From a virus: a stretch of DNA of 38,230 bases. Of this stretch, positions 27,884 through 35,708 are shown piece after piece; within the stretch, counting starts at the first letter, position 1; the number at the start of each line of letters is the position of its first letter. The DNA is taken from positions 1 to 38,230 of IMG/VR virus record IMGVR_UViG_3300023109_000053, one strand, 5' to 3'. The position numbers and the translations under genes are program-made. Under the pieces are notes generated by a model. The model saw nothing but the letters and a program-made list of their open reading frames with translations, was not told the origin of the DNA and made no database searches.

Positions 27884-29170
27884 TTATACGACAGCGCCGT
27901 GATAAATAATTGTTGCTTCATCTGTGCCTGCAATGGTTGTAGGCAGCGCCATGAAGTTCGTCTCAAGAGAAATAACGTCCTCAACAGAGTGAGTAGGAAT
28001 TTCCAAGTGACAAGTAGGCATATTTAATTCAAGACGAGGAGTACCAGAAGCACCACCAATCTTAAATACTAAAGCAAAAGAGTTAGTTACTACGTTTGTG
28101 ATACCACGTAAATCATCAAAGAAGTCCGCAGAAGCATTAGTAGCTGAAGTATCTTCCGTTAAGTAACAAGTAAAAGAACCTGATACAGAACGAGTGCCTG
28201 TGACGTGACCGATTGGCACGTTTACAATACCTAATTCTTCTGGAGTAATATAACTGATATTATTAGTAAAAGTCACGTTACCGCCTGTAAGAGTCAAGCT
28301 GTAGTTGGTTTCTAGCTCGTTGGCTCCGTCGGAGTCTGGGTCTCTAGTAGTAGGGGTAACACTTAATACTGTTAGACGATTACGAATAAAGTTATTAGTA
28401 GCTAGAACCGCTTCGTCTCTATAGGCAGTTCTTGCTTCCGCTCCATCAGTTACATTTGTAAGAACATATAAACGATAAGAATCATTAGCGTCTAACCATA
28501 CATCACCTATTGCAATAGTTCCGCCATCTTGAGTGGTGTCGCTGTGTACAGGGGCGGTGTTATCCTCATGAGTACTTCCAGTAAAGTCTAGTACTTCTGA
28601 AGCACTTCCAGACCAGTTAATAGTAGCAATACCGTCAATATCAAAATCAACGCTTGCTTCATTAACAGTAACATCTTTCAACTTCATCACTTTACGATTA
28701 TCAGAACCAAGTACAAAGTACACGTTAGCTGTGCCTAATGTGGATGAGTTAGAAGATCCTAAATTAATTGTACTAGAAGCGGTACCGGGTGTAATTACAT
28801 TAGTGCCGCCTGTATCGTAATCGAAAGCGGTAGCATCATAATTTTTTGCACCAGCAAATAAAGCCCAAAGAACTTCTTCTACTGCGTGAACTTCAGCTGC
28901 AGAATCTGCTTTTCCTGTGCCTGTCGTGCTTGATTTAAATGGTCGTACATATGTTGAAAAAGACCATTCGCCTGGTGCCAAAGAGTCGTTAAAAGCTCTC
29001 CTACCACGACGGCTGACTCCACCTGTAGACTCCATCTCGTTCAGAGTAATCTCTGTACTGTTTGTAGCTTGCGAGAAACTAAATCCATCTAGTACGGGAA
29101 CTTCCCATACAACGCCATCAAACTCAATAAACATCTTCGAGTCGCGGCTAAAATATAGTTGTTGTGCCAT
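27884..29170 (-). CDS. Major tail tube protein (probable)
   Basis: This 428-residue beta-rich protein lies directly after the tail terminator. It has features seen in marine siphovirus tube proteins: an early strand pair (KMFIEFDGVVWEVPVLDG), a positively charged turn (GVSRRGRRAFND), a long loop region, and C-terminal strands with SGSFTCYLTED and HLEIPTHSVEDVISLETNF. Tube subunits stack as hexameric rings around the tape measure. At 428 residues it is longer than most siphoviral tube proteins, so it may carry a decoration domain. It has a strong AGGAGA ribosome binding site and is followed directly by a terminator, consistent with high, discrete expression. Confidence 0.75.
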   Translation of the reverse strand: MAQQLYFSRDSKMFIEFDGVVWEVPVLDGFSFSQATNSTEITLNEMESTGGVSRRGRRAFNDSLAPGEWSFSTYVRPFKSSTTGTGKADSAAEVHAVEEVLWALFAGAKNYDATAFDYDTGGTNVITPGTASSTINLGSSNSSTLGTANVYFVLGSDNRKVMKLKDVTVNEASVDFDIDGIATINWSGSASEVLDFTGSTHEDNTAPVHSDTTQDGGTIAIGDVWLDANDSYRLYVLTNVTDGAEARTAYRDEAVLATNNFIRNRLTVLSVTPTTRDPDSDGANELETNYSLTLTGGNVTFTNNISYITPEELGIVNVPIGHVTGTRSVSGSFTCYLTEDTSATNASADFFDDLRGITNVVTNSFALVFKIGGASGTPRLELNMPTCHLEIPTHSVEDVISLETNFMALPTTIAGTDEATIIYHGAVV

Positions 29171-29231
29171 AGTTATCTCCTATGAAACTTGAAAAGACTT
29201 GGACGTGAACATTTGTTCGTGCCAGTATTTT

Positions 29232-29681
29232 CTAATAACGAACCTCTATAAGAATCTCTCCGACTCCTAAAGGCTCAAGTACACCTTCATCAGTATCAAT
29301 ACTGATTATAGTGATCTGTTGAACATTAAATATGTTATTCATTCTATCCGAGTACTGTATCTGAGAGCTCTCTTCTAGAACTGTCTCTACATCTTCCATC
29401 AATGCATTCAGTGCTGACTGCGCATCTTCTTCATTAACATAGCAACGAACAGTAACAGATAAAAACCTGTCTTTATACCCTCCGCCTTGATACTCTCTAG
29501 TTTCACTTCCTGCATTTAAATGTATTGCTGGGAACTCTTGTACTTCATCCCAGAATCGTAGAAAGGGGTGAACATTATTCTCTACATCAGATAAATATGC
29601 CCCAGACCCATTTATTTCTTTTAGCTTCTCTGATATAGCTTCTACTATATTTGCTCTTCTAGAAGTGTAAGTTCTTGTCAT
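29232..29681 (-). CDS. Tail terminator / tail completion protein
   Basis: The 149-residue protein matches the lambda gpU / HK97-type tail terminator in size, order and pattern: an N-terminal helix (ANIVEAISEKLKEING), a beta strand with FPAIHLNAGSETREY, a central helix (AQSALNALMEDVETVLEES), and a C-terminal strand pair in which a DEG turn precedes PLGVGEILIEVRY. Such proteins cap the finished tail tube and join it to the head. The start overlaps the upstream stop (TAATG), with AGGAGA within range. About 60 bases without a gene separate it from the tube gene. Confidence 0.8.
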   Translation of the reverse strand: MTRTYTSRRANIVEAISEKLKEINGSGAYLSDVENNVHPFLRFWDEVQEFPAIHLNAGSETREYQGGGYKDRFLSVTVRCYVNEEDAQSALNALMEDVETVLEESSQIQYSDRMNNIFNVQQITIISIDTDEGVLEPLGVGEILIEVRY

Positions 29682-31090
29682 TATACTCTCCTAGTATATA
29701 GTCTTCCTGTTAAAAATTGTGCAGCGATATTGCGTATAGAGGCGTCTATTAGAGGCCTGGGGTCTCTCTGAGGATCACTATATCTTGTGCCACTGCCTAC
29801 TTCATATACTTGATAGGGGTCTTTTTGATACGTATACCCTATGCTGGGAAATCCTTGTGTTGTAGTTGATACATCAGTAACTCTTGCGGATGAAGCAAAT
29901 CGTCCTGACTGATTTTGTAGTCTAGGAGGCCCCATCTTAGACGCAACCTCGTCTGGTAGTTTAGCATTTATTAATGCTGCTAAAGCTATCGGTGACATTG
30001 CTGTCTTTTGAGTCTTACTCGTAGTAACACTGTACTTGTTTCTTTTAATCTTCGAACGTTTAGCTTTCTTTGGCTTTTTATTGTCAGACTGTTTTCCTGA
30101 GTATTTCGTCTTTCCCTTTTCTTCTTTTGGCAAAGTAGTTTTACTAAACTTAATAGATTTTTTGCCTTTTAAAGACTTCTCAATTTCTTCTACAACTATA
30201 TGTAAGGCTCTATCCGTTACTTTCTCTGTTAAAGGTTTACTGCCCCCAGTATTAGCATACTGTTCTCCAAATTTTCCCTGCATGGCATGCTCAAAAAGTG
30301 CTTGTTCCAATTTACCTCTTATCTGCTTCCAGTCATATGCTTCTGAACCTGCAGGGTTACTACTTTGAGGGCCAATTGTTAAAGGTATCTCTAAAGTATC
30401 AGAAACACTATACTGTCCTACCATTTGCTCCTTTTGCCACACTGCTGTTACAGCTCCAAAATACTCCCCAATAGTGTTAGCTATAACCGTTGTCTGAGCT
30501 ACTGTAAAGTCACTGTTTATAGTATTTGACATTACGCGTTCATACAACTTGGATAGCGTAAAAGATCCTACAGTTGTTTTTTCTTCGTGAAGATTTTGAG
30601 TTCTTCTTCTAAAAACTTTCATACCCTCTGCTGAACCTATTCTTTTTCTACTCTGGGCTGATAGTTCTGGAGTATTCTTTAACTGCTTCCAACCTTGCTG
30701 CCATATTATTCTTTGTATAGAAGAGTGTAAGCCGCCAGGCTGTCGTACTATAATTTTATTGCCCTCTCTAACTACAGATCCTTTCCTTTTACCACGAGTT
30801 CTTGCATAGTAAGTTTCAAAGTTAGAGTAAACGTGAGAAGCAGCCATAACTGCAGCTTTCTCAATACCTTTTACTCTGTTTGCAGCAACTTCTGCCTCTT
30901 TAAAAGACTTCTCCCCGTAGATAGCAGCTATAGTATTATCTCTGTATAGAGTAACCAGGTCAGCTTCTGTTATTGTAGTAATGTGGGCTTGTCCACCCAT
31001 CTGGCTTCTAAGTACTGTATCCCATCGTCGCTTGTATTTAGGATCAGTTAAAAAATCCTTTATAAGCTTGTCTACAAGTGCTTTACTCAT
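29681..31090 (-). CDS. Neck / head-tail joining protein (probable)
   Basis: The 469-residue basic protein sits where head-closure or connector genes lie in HK97-like phages. The N-terminal half is helical with lysine- and arginine-rich stretches. Residues about 310-350 form a strongly basic, low-complexity linker (many K and S). The C-terminal segment (LQNQSGRFASSARVTDV, QGFPSIGYTY, VYEVGSGTRY, RDPRPLIDASIRNIA) resembles the virion connector or HK97 gp10-type proteins seen in marine phages. It is much longer than a typical 120-residue connector, so it may be a fusion or carry an extra domain. The start is coupled to the adaptor stop (TAATG). Function is inferred from order and the C-terminal pattern. 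Confidence 0.6.
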   Translation of the reverse strand: MSKALVDKLIKDFLTDPKYKRRWDTVLRSQMGGQAHITTITEADLVTLYRDNTIAAIYGEKSFKEAEVAANRVKGIEKAAVMAASHVYSNFETYYARTRGKRKGSVVREGNKIIVRQPGGLHSSIQRIIWQQGWKQLKNTPELSAQSRKRIGSAEGMKVFRRRTQNLHEEKTTVGSFTLSKLYERVMSNTINSDFTVAQTTVIANTIGEYFGAVTAVWQKEQMVGQYSVSDTLEIPLTIGPQSSNPAGSEAYDWKQIRGKLEQALFEHAMQGKFGEQYANTGGSKPLTEKVTDRALHIVVEEIEKSLKGKKSIKFSKTTLPKEEKGKTKYSGKQSDNKKPKKAKRSKIKRNKYSVTTSKTQKTAMSPIALAALINAKLPDEVASKMGPPRLQNQSGRFASSARVTDVSTTTQGFPSIGYTYQKDPYQVYEVGSGTRYSDPQRDPRPLIDASIRNIAAQFLTGRLYTRRV

Positions 31091-31680
31091 TAGTAGTTTT
31101 TGTACAAGTCTAACACTCGCTTAATGTGGTCTGGAAAAGCTACATTATTACGTTGGCTCGTAGAGCTCTGGTTCTGAATGCTAGCTGCACCAAGAGTTCT
31201 TCGCTCTTTGTGCTCGTCTTTTAAGTAGTAAGTAATTAAGTCAATTATTGCTAACTTTAGATCTTCTGGTACCGAGGCGTAGCCTGCCCTATAAACTACT
31301 TTTACGGACCCAGGACCACGAGGCCAGTTAACAGCACCACCGCTAGAATTAGTTCTAGAAATACTGTCGGTACTTTCATCGAGAAAATAGTCGAACGCCG
31401 TAGTAGTAAGAGTCGTATAATCTGTTCCATAAGAATCTCTCTCCTGAACTGAAACAATTGAATTTACGGGGCTTTCTGTTAGCTGAACTATATTGGTTCC
31501 CCACGTTATGTTAAATGATTCTTCTTTATTCGTAGAGTAGAAATCTACGAATGTATTACCACAATAAGTTTTTACTAATTGACTTACAGCCGGAACTAAA
31601 GCACTGATACGCAAGTCCTCTTTGGGACTTCCAATGCCTTCTGCTTCTTTATATTCTTCTAATGTTATTAAATTTGCCAT
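31090..31680 (-). CDS. Head-tail adaptor (gp6-like)
   Basis: The 196-residue protein has the pattern of the HK97 gp6 / SPP1 gp15 adaptor family. It has an N-terminal helical bundle (LITLEEYKEAEGI, then RISALVPAVSQLVKTYCG), a beta insertion in the middle (residues about 45-125, with TESPVNSIVSV), then RAGYASVPEDLKLAIIDLITYYL and a basic C-terminal helix ending VLDLYKNY. This protein docks under the portal and seals the exit channel. Its position just after the capsid gene fits. The start follows the terminator hairpin directly and no SD sequence is visible, an oddity that may keep its level low. Its TAA overlaps the next ATG by one base. Confidence 0.82.
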   Translation of the reverse strand: MANLITLEEYKEAEGIGSPKEDLRISALVPAVSQLVKTYCGNTFVDFYSTNKEESFNITWGTNIVQLTESPVNSIVSVQERDSYGTDYTTLTTTAFDYFLDESTDSISRTNSSGGAVNWPRGPGSVKVVYRAGYASVPEDLKLAIIDLITYYLKDEHKERRTLGAASIQNQSSTSQRNNVAFPDHIKRVLDLYKNY

Positions 31681-31690
31681 AAGTATATTA

Positions 31691-31720
31691 GTAAAAACTT
31701 GGGGGAGAATAAACTCCCCC
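31691..31720 (-). terminator. Intrinsic terminator after the capsid gene
   Basis: GGGGGAG and CTCCCCC form a seven-base-pair GC-rich stem with a six-base loop (31701-31720). On the minus strand it is followed by AAGTTTTTAC. No promoter is visible before the next gene, so it probably attenuates rather than stops transcription, lowering adaptor and neck expression relative to capsid. Confidence 0.65.
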
Positions 31721-31727
31721 AGGTTAA

Positions 31728-31756
31728 TAATCTGGAAGAGAGTATCTCCCAGATTA
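31728..31756 (-). other. Hairpin downstream of capsid gene
   Basis: TAATCTGG and CCAGATTA form an eight-base-pair stem around a 13-base interior that can extend pairing by AGA/TCT. It lies between the capsid stop and the terminator. No U-run follows, so it may stabilise the 3' end of the abundant capsid mRNA; this is inference. Confidence 0.5.
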
Positions 31757-31770
31757 AAGCAACCCTTAGC

Positions 31771-33831
31771 CTATTGGAAAGGGAAACGAACTGCAGGCTT
31801 ATTAGCACCCGCGCCAGCAACCAACTCGTTAAAGCCAAGAGACTGAGTTGCGACCAATACGGTACGCTGCTCTTTGACGATGTAGTCAGTTTCTACGTTA
31901 ACACCGCGCAAACGTGGAATCACATAGTTATCCATGTTTACAGCAAGAGCTGCAGTAGTAGTAGCTGCACCAGCGTTAGCCAAGTTGCTAACCAAACGAT
32001 CTGTAGCAATTACAGGTGATCCGAAGACCGTACCAACCATACCAGAAAGCTTAGTAGCCAAATCACTACCAACTTCTGTTACATCGGTAAATCCTGAAGC
32101 ATCAATCAAGTTGAAGTATGCATCAGTAGGAACGATGTAAGCTACACGGCTAGCTTCTAGACCGTACTTACCCATTTCCTTACGCATTGCAAGAAGGTTA
32201 GCAGGAGTTACAACACCAGTTGCTGAAGCATCTAGTGCGGTAAGAGCAGAAGCTGCACCGTAACCATTTGCATTGTCAGAACCATTCACACCTACTAGAC
32301 CTTTAGAGATGTTACCTGCACCAGCACCAACTAGTAGAGCTGAGTCAATAGCGATTGCGTGAGCACGTGCTAGAGCTGAGGTAAGCATAGGTAGGATTGA
32401 AATAACGATTTGCTCGTCAGTATCAGCAGGAATAAACGTGCTTGAAATCAATCTGTGTGCTTGCAAGATTACCTGATTAACATTATAGTTGTTATCAGAT
32501 GCGCCTGCTTCTTCCAAGTTGTTCGCAGCTGTATCAGCACCGCCAGCACTAAAGTTAGCAGCTTCGGTATCAGGAGCGATTGGTAGTACAGTAGCACCAC
32601 TTGAAACTTGAATTTCGCGGAACAAAGGTGCAACCTTCATTGCCTGACGAACTTCTTCTTCAAACTGGTTTGATACGATTACGTCAACACCAACAGCAGA
32701 ACCATCACCAGCAGTACCAGTATATGTTACGCCAGCTTTTTCTAGAGTTTCACGACCAAAGTTAGTATCCCAACCTTTGCCAGTAATCTTACCAAGAATG
32801 TGAGCAGACAATAAGTCGCCACCCATTGCTTTAGCATCTACGCCGTTTGTGCGGCCAGAGAAGTCACGCTTGCTAGTACGCATAGCTTCAAGCTCGGCTG
32901 ATTTTTCCATCAACGCAGACTTGTACTTTTCTAGTACTTCAGCAGTTTCAACACCTTTAGACGCGAAGTCTGCTTGCATGTCAGCCATTAAACGCTCGGC
33001 ACCTGATTGTACACCAGATACTACAGCAGTTTTAACTGTTTCTTCTTGTTGAGCTTTAGCTTCAGCGTCTGCTGCTTCCTTCTCAACGATTTCTTGTGCT
33101 GCGGCTTCATCCGCGGCTTTTTGTTCGGCTTGCTTCATAGCAATCTTGGTAGCAGTTTCTTCTGCTACTTGCTTTGCAAATGCGGCTAAGTCGATTTCTG
33201 GAGTATTAACTTCAGACATTTGTATCTCCTTTTGAACCTTTTCGGTTCCGTCCGGTGTATCACTAGCTACGCTAGAAGTATTAACTTCGTCTTTAGCCAG
33301 AGTCTGACCGGCTAGATCTACACGATTTGTGAAAGTTTTTTTGAATTCTTCATACTCGTCCATAGAGTCAAAAGATTTCGCTAGCGAGAAAGTAGCTTCC
33401 TGATTACAAGGTACGGAAACAACCGATACCTCAAATAATTCTGCGTCCTTTATCATTAATCCGTCAGTTTCCTTTATGAAATCAGCATCCTTGACTCGGA
33501 AACCAACAGAAAATGCTCCAAGGATACCTTCTTTTACTAATTCGCAAACATTAGCGGGTGCTGACTTGCTAATCCTTGCTTCTAACTCCAGGCCATTCTC
33601 TGTTACTTTAAGGCCTGTAGCACGACCGATAGGACGATCGTAATCATGATTGAAAAGAATAATAGGGTTCTTTTCGAAATTCTTTAAACCACCCTTTTCC
33701 CAAGCCTGAGCTGAGATAGAGTCGCCAGCACGATCGAAATCTGCTGTACTTGCCATACCGCGAATCATTACTGACCCGTCATCTACCGCATGGGTTTTGA
33801 AAGTTGAGGTTAGGTTAAAAATTTTATCCAT
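31771..33831 (-). CDS. Fused prohead protease (S78)-scaffold-major capsid protein
   Basis: One 686-residue ORF joins three head functions. Residues 1-150 are an HK97-type S78 prohead protease, with His62 in NHDYDRPIGRA and Ser108 in LGAFSVGF. Residues about 205-320 are Ala, Glu, Lys and Gln-rich and probably coiled coil, as in scaffolding or delta domains. Residues about 335-686 are the HK97-fold capsid protein (VSNQFEEEVRQAMKVAPLFR, then ALARAHAIAIDSALLVG and a C-terminal strand-rich domain). Maturation cleavage probably falls near residues 318-335. An internal start at Met205 (see separate entry) would make protease-free capsid subunits. The gene overlaps the preceding one by eight bases and is followed by two hairpins. 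Fusions of this type are known in some HK97-like phages. Confidence 0.92.
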   Translation of the reverse strand: MDKIFNLTSTFKTHAVDDGSVMIRGMASTADFDRAGDSISAQAWEKGGLKNFEKNPIILFNHDYDRPIGRATGLKVTENGLELEARISKSAPANVCELVKEGILGAFSVGFRVKDADFIKETDGLMIKDAELFEVSVVSVPCNQEATFSLAKSFDSMDEYEEFKKTFTNRVDLAGQTLAKDEVNTSSVASDTPDGTEKVQKEIQMSEVNTPEIDLAAFAKQVAEETATKIAMKQAEQKAADEAAAQEIVEKEAADAEAKAQQEETVKTAVVSGVQSGAERLMADMQADFASKGVETAEVLEKYKSALMEKSAELEAMRTSKRDFSGRTNGVDAKAMGGDLLSAHILGKITGKGWDTNFGRETLEKAGVTYTGTAGDGSAVGVDVIVSNQFEEEVRQAMKVAPLFREIQVSSGATVLPIAPDTEAANFSAGGADTAANNLEEAGASDNNYNVNQVILQAHRLISSTFIPADTDEQIVISILPMLTSALARAHAIAIDSALLVGAGAGNISKGLVGVNGSDNANGYGAASALTALDASATGVVTPANLLAMRKEMGKYGLEASRVAYIVPTDAYFNLIDASGFTDVTEVGSDLATKLSGMVGTVFGSPVIATDRLVSNLANAGAATTTAALAVNMDNYVIPRLRGVNVETDYIVKEQRTVLVATQSLGFNELVAGAGANKPAVRFPFQ
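33217..33231 (-). promoter_or_regulatory. Internal ribosome binding site and ATG for a capsid-only product
   Basis: Inside the fusion gene, AAGGAG (33226-33231) stands six bases before ATG 33217-33219 (Met205), in frame. This is one of the best ribosome binding sites in the window and lies just after the protease domain and before the scaffold helix. Initiation here would give a 482-residue scaffold-plus-capsid protein (31771-33219), solving the stoichiometry problem of many capsid subunits per protease. Confidence 0.72.
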
Positions 33832-34105
33832 TCTTTTTCCCCGTTTTTGCTTGGGCTAATTCCGTTAGAGGATCTTTATCCTCTTTTTTGTGAATAAGTT
33901 CCCATAGTTCCGGTTCGTATTTTTCAATCCAGTCTACTGCTCCGGTATACGTTCCCATCACTTTTACTATCTCTTTAGGAGATAGGAAAGCCGGTCTATC
34001 AAGGGCTCTCTTATACTCATTTAAAGAAACAACATATCCTTTCTCAGCAAAGTACATTCCTAATTCATGTACTAATCTGTGTTTTCTATTTCTAGTCACT
34101 GCCAT
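33824..34105 (-). CDS. Small conserved-looking head-region protein, unknown
   Basis: The start is taken at ATG 34103-34105 because AAGGTG lies six bases upstream; this gives 93 residues beginning MAVTRNRKHR and overlaps the portal gene by 14 bases. A longer form from 34153 would lie deeper inside the portal gene without support. The protein is basic at both ends with a central alternating helical pattern (LVHELGMYFAEKGYVVSLNEYKR is the longest ordered stretch, here partly quoted as LVHELGMYFAEKGY). No membrane segment, signal or known motif is seen. Its TAA overlaps the start of the protease-capsid gene by eight bases, so it is probably made with the head proteins. A packaging accessory or scaffold helper is possible, but I do not recognise it. 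Confidence 0.65.
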   Translation of the reverse strand: MAVTRNRKHRLVHELGMYFAEKGYVVSLNEYKRALDRPAFLSPKEIVKVMGTYTGAVDWIEKYEPELWELIHKKEDKDPLTELAQAKTGKKNG

Positions 34106-35294
34106 CTTCATCACCTTCAGTTGGTCTACCACCCTCATCTGGGTTGGCTGCACTTCCTGCTATATTGGCAGGAACTCTAACATCGTCTTGTCCATCTAAA
34201 GCTTCAAAGCCTAATCTAGTTCTGGCTTCATTGATAGTAATAATACCACCATTTACTAATGAACTATAGTACTGTGACTGATCTCTAAGCTCTGGTTGTA
34301 GAGCTGGGATATCTATGACTTCTTCTTTTATTTCGTATCCGAAGAAGCGGCTGTAAGCGTAGTTTATCTTTCTTACTATTGGTAAGATTGTTTCAAGATA
34401 ATACATTCTCATATTAGGACGAATGTTTGCATTGTTTCCTGAGTCTAATAAGATAGGCGGGATACCCAATGCTTTTAATATAATTGTTTCGTTTTCTGTA
34501 ATAGAAGATTGGAAGTCTAACTCTTTAAAGTTTACGTTAGAAATGCTATCAATCTCTATACCACCGTCAAGAATCAGAGGGCGCCTACCACCTGCGTCCG
34601 GACGATATCGAATGCTCCATGATTGAATCATTCGTTCTTTAATCTTTTCACTTAATGTATTTGGGCTTTTTAGTACTAGTCCTGGTACTGCTCCGTTCTT
34701 AAAGAAGTTATCTTGAAACTTTCTCATTGAAGCAGTAAGGGCCATTGTTCGTACAGCGGGCTTCAGTCTTGAAGTTCCTCGGAAGATAGAGTAAAAGGAG
34801 TTTTCCTTAACATGTATGATTTCGTCCGGGCCGTAGTCTACATCGTTATATGTGTACTTCTCTATAAATGTTTTTGGGTCTGCGTGTATTGTTACGCTAT
34901 CTGCAGGTAGATGATACAAATGAGCACCATCGTAGTATATAAAAATGTTTCCGTCTAGTAAATAGTCGGTAATTAGGTTTCTTTTAAAAGAGCTGACATC
35001 TTGAAATAAGTTAGGCTCTTTATTAAGTAGCTTATTTACGGTAGATCGTCTCATTCCTTTTTGAACGCCATTTGTTTGATTAGGCTGAACAACTACTGGA
35101 ATCTCTGCTACGTCATCTACAATCATATTAACGCCGCGATTAACAATCTCTAGCGTTTCATAGAACTGCTCGTAATTCTGAGTATACTCTCTAGAACCCT
35201 CTTTATCGTTACCAAAGTATTGCTGTATAGGATTCAATTTTTCCATATCGGCTTCTTCAGCCTTATTACCAAAAATGTTACTATACCATGCCAT
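34092..35294 (-). CDS. Portal protein, HK97 type
   Basis: This 400-residue protein forms the dodecameric ring at the capsid vertex through which DNA enters. The family is recognised by the conserved order: an early helical segment (VNRGVNMIVDDVAEIPVVV), LLDGNIFIYYDG near residue 115, a YHLPADSV strand, an EIIHVK strand, a stem helix with NGAVPGLVL, and an LGIPPILLD segment followed by an arginine-rich helix. Length is normal for the pfam04860-type portal. The C-terminal tail is acidic (EGGRPTEGDEDGSD). It overlaps HNH upstream by 14 bases and the next small gene by 14 bases, consistent with one transcription unit from P1. Confidence 0.92.
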   Translation of the reverse strand: MAWYSNIFGNKAEEADMEKLNPIQQYFGNDKEGSREYTQNYEQFYETLEIVNRGVNMIVDDVAEIPVVVQPNQTNGVQKGMRRSTVNKLLNKEPNLFQDVSSFKRNLITDYLLDGNIFIYYDGAHLYHLPADSVTIHADPKTFIEKYTYNDVDYGPDEIIHVKENSFYSIFRGTSRLKPAVRTMALTASMRKFQDNFFKNGAVPGLVLKSPNTLSEKIKERMIQSWSIRYRPDAGGRRPLILDGGIEIDSISNVNFKELDFQSSITENETIILKALGIPPILLDSGNNANIRPNMRMYYLETILPIVRKINYAYSRFFGYEIKEEVIDIPALQPELRDQSQYYSSLVNGGIITINEARTRLGFEALDGQDDVRVPANIAGSAANPDEGGRPTEGDEDGSD

Positions 35295-35643
35295 GCTTTT
35301 CTCTTTGAATCTCTACCCAATTTTTCTGCTTGTTTGCAGTGCCTAAGCTAGGGTTTCTCCCATAAATGGAATGTAACTGTAAGTGGTGAGCATTACACAA
35401 AGTTACCGTATGTTCGTATAACTCTGCTTGATGCTCTGCTATGAAGTCTTCTCTAAAAGAAAGCACATTCTTAGGGTCTAATTTGTTCTTTGCTACGTAA
35501 TCGTGTATAAGAGGAGCTAACGTATAAAAGTGGTGGAAGTCTAGTTTAACTTTCTCTCCACATATTCGGCATTCACTGCCTTTTTCATACTTGTTCTTTG
35601 CTTTGTCTCTTATGTATTTTACGATGTCTCTTTTTAAATCCAT
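35281..35643 (-). CDS. HNH endonuclease
   Basis: The 120-residue protein has the HNH (beta-beta-alpha metal) layout: a first zinc-type pair C-R-I-C-G (about 22-25), FHHFY (HH pair about 36-37), then LCNAHHLQLHSIYG near residues 92-105, which supplies the second cysteine and the catalytic and metal histidines. Phage HNH proteins next to terminase genes often assist DNA packaging or cos cleavage; that role is inferred from the location between TerL and portal. It is the first gene after promoter P1, with almost no leader and a weak SD sequence, so it may be poorly translated. Its 3' end overlaps the portal start by 14 bases. Confidence 0.88.
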   Translation of the reverse strand: MDLKRDIVKYIRDKAKNKYEKGSECRICGEKVKLDFHHFYTLAPLIHDYVAKNKLDPKNVLSFREDFIAEHQAELYEHTVTLCNAHHLQLHSIYGRNPSLGTANKQKNWVEIQREKHGMV

Positions 35644-35657
35644 TTTCTAATACCAGA

Positions 35658-35686
35658 ATTATATCGAGTTTAAGGTACCATGTCAA
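35658..35686 (-). promoter_or_regulatory. Sigma-70-type promoter P1 (head genes)
   Basis: TTGACA at 35681-35686 and TATAAT at 35658-35663 are separated by exactly 17 bases, a perfect consensus. An A-rich block (CAAAAATAATAT) directly upstream of the -35 matches the two other promoters in this window and resembles an UP element. It sits between the TerL stop and the HNH gene and would drive the head genes. The expected start is only about seven bases before the HNH ATG. Confidence 0.88.
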
Positions 35687-35708
35687 ATATTATTTTTGGA
35701 TGGTGTCG

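Noticed and set aside
26850-29170. Contractile-tail (myovirus) sheath and tube pair
   Set aside because: Neither protein resembles a sheath (both are too short and lack its pattern), and no baseplate wedge genes are present.
29171-29231. GAACA/TGTTC inverted repeat before the tube gene
   Set aside because: The loop is only two bases and no -10/-35 or U-run accompanies it; likely chance.
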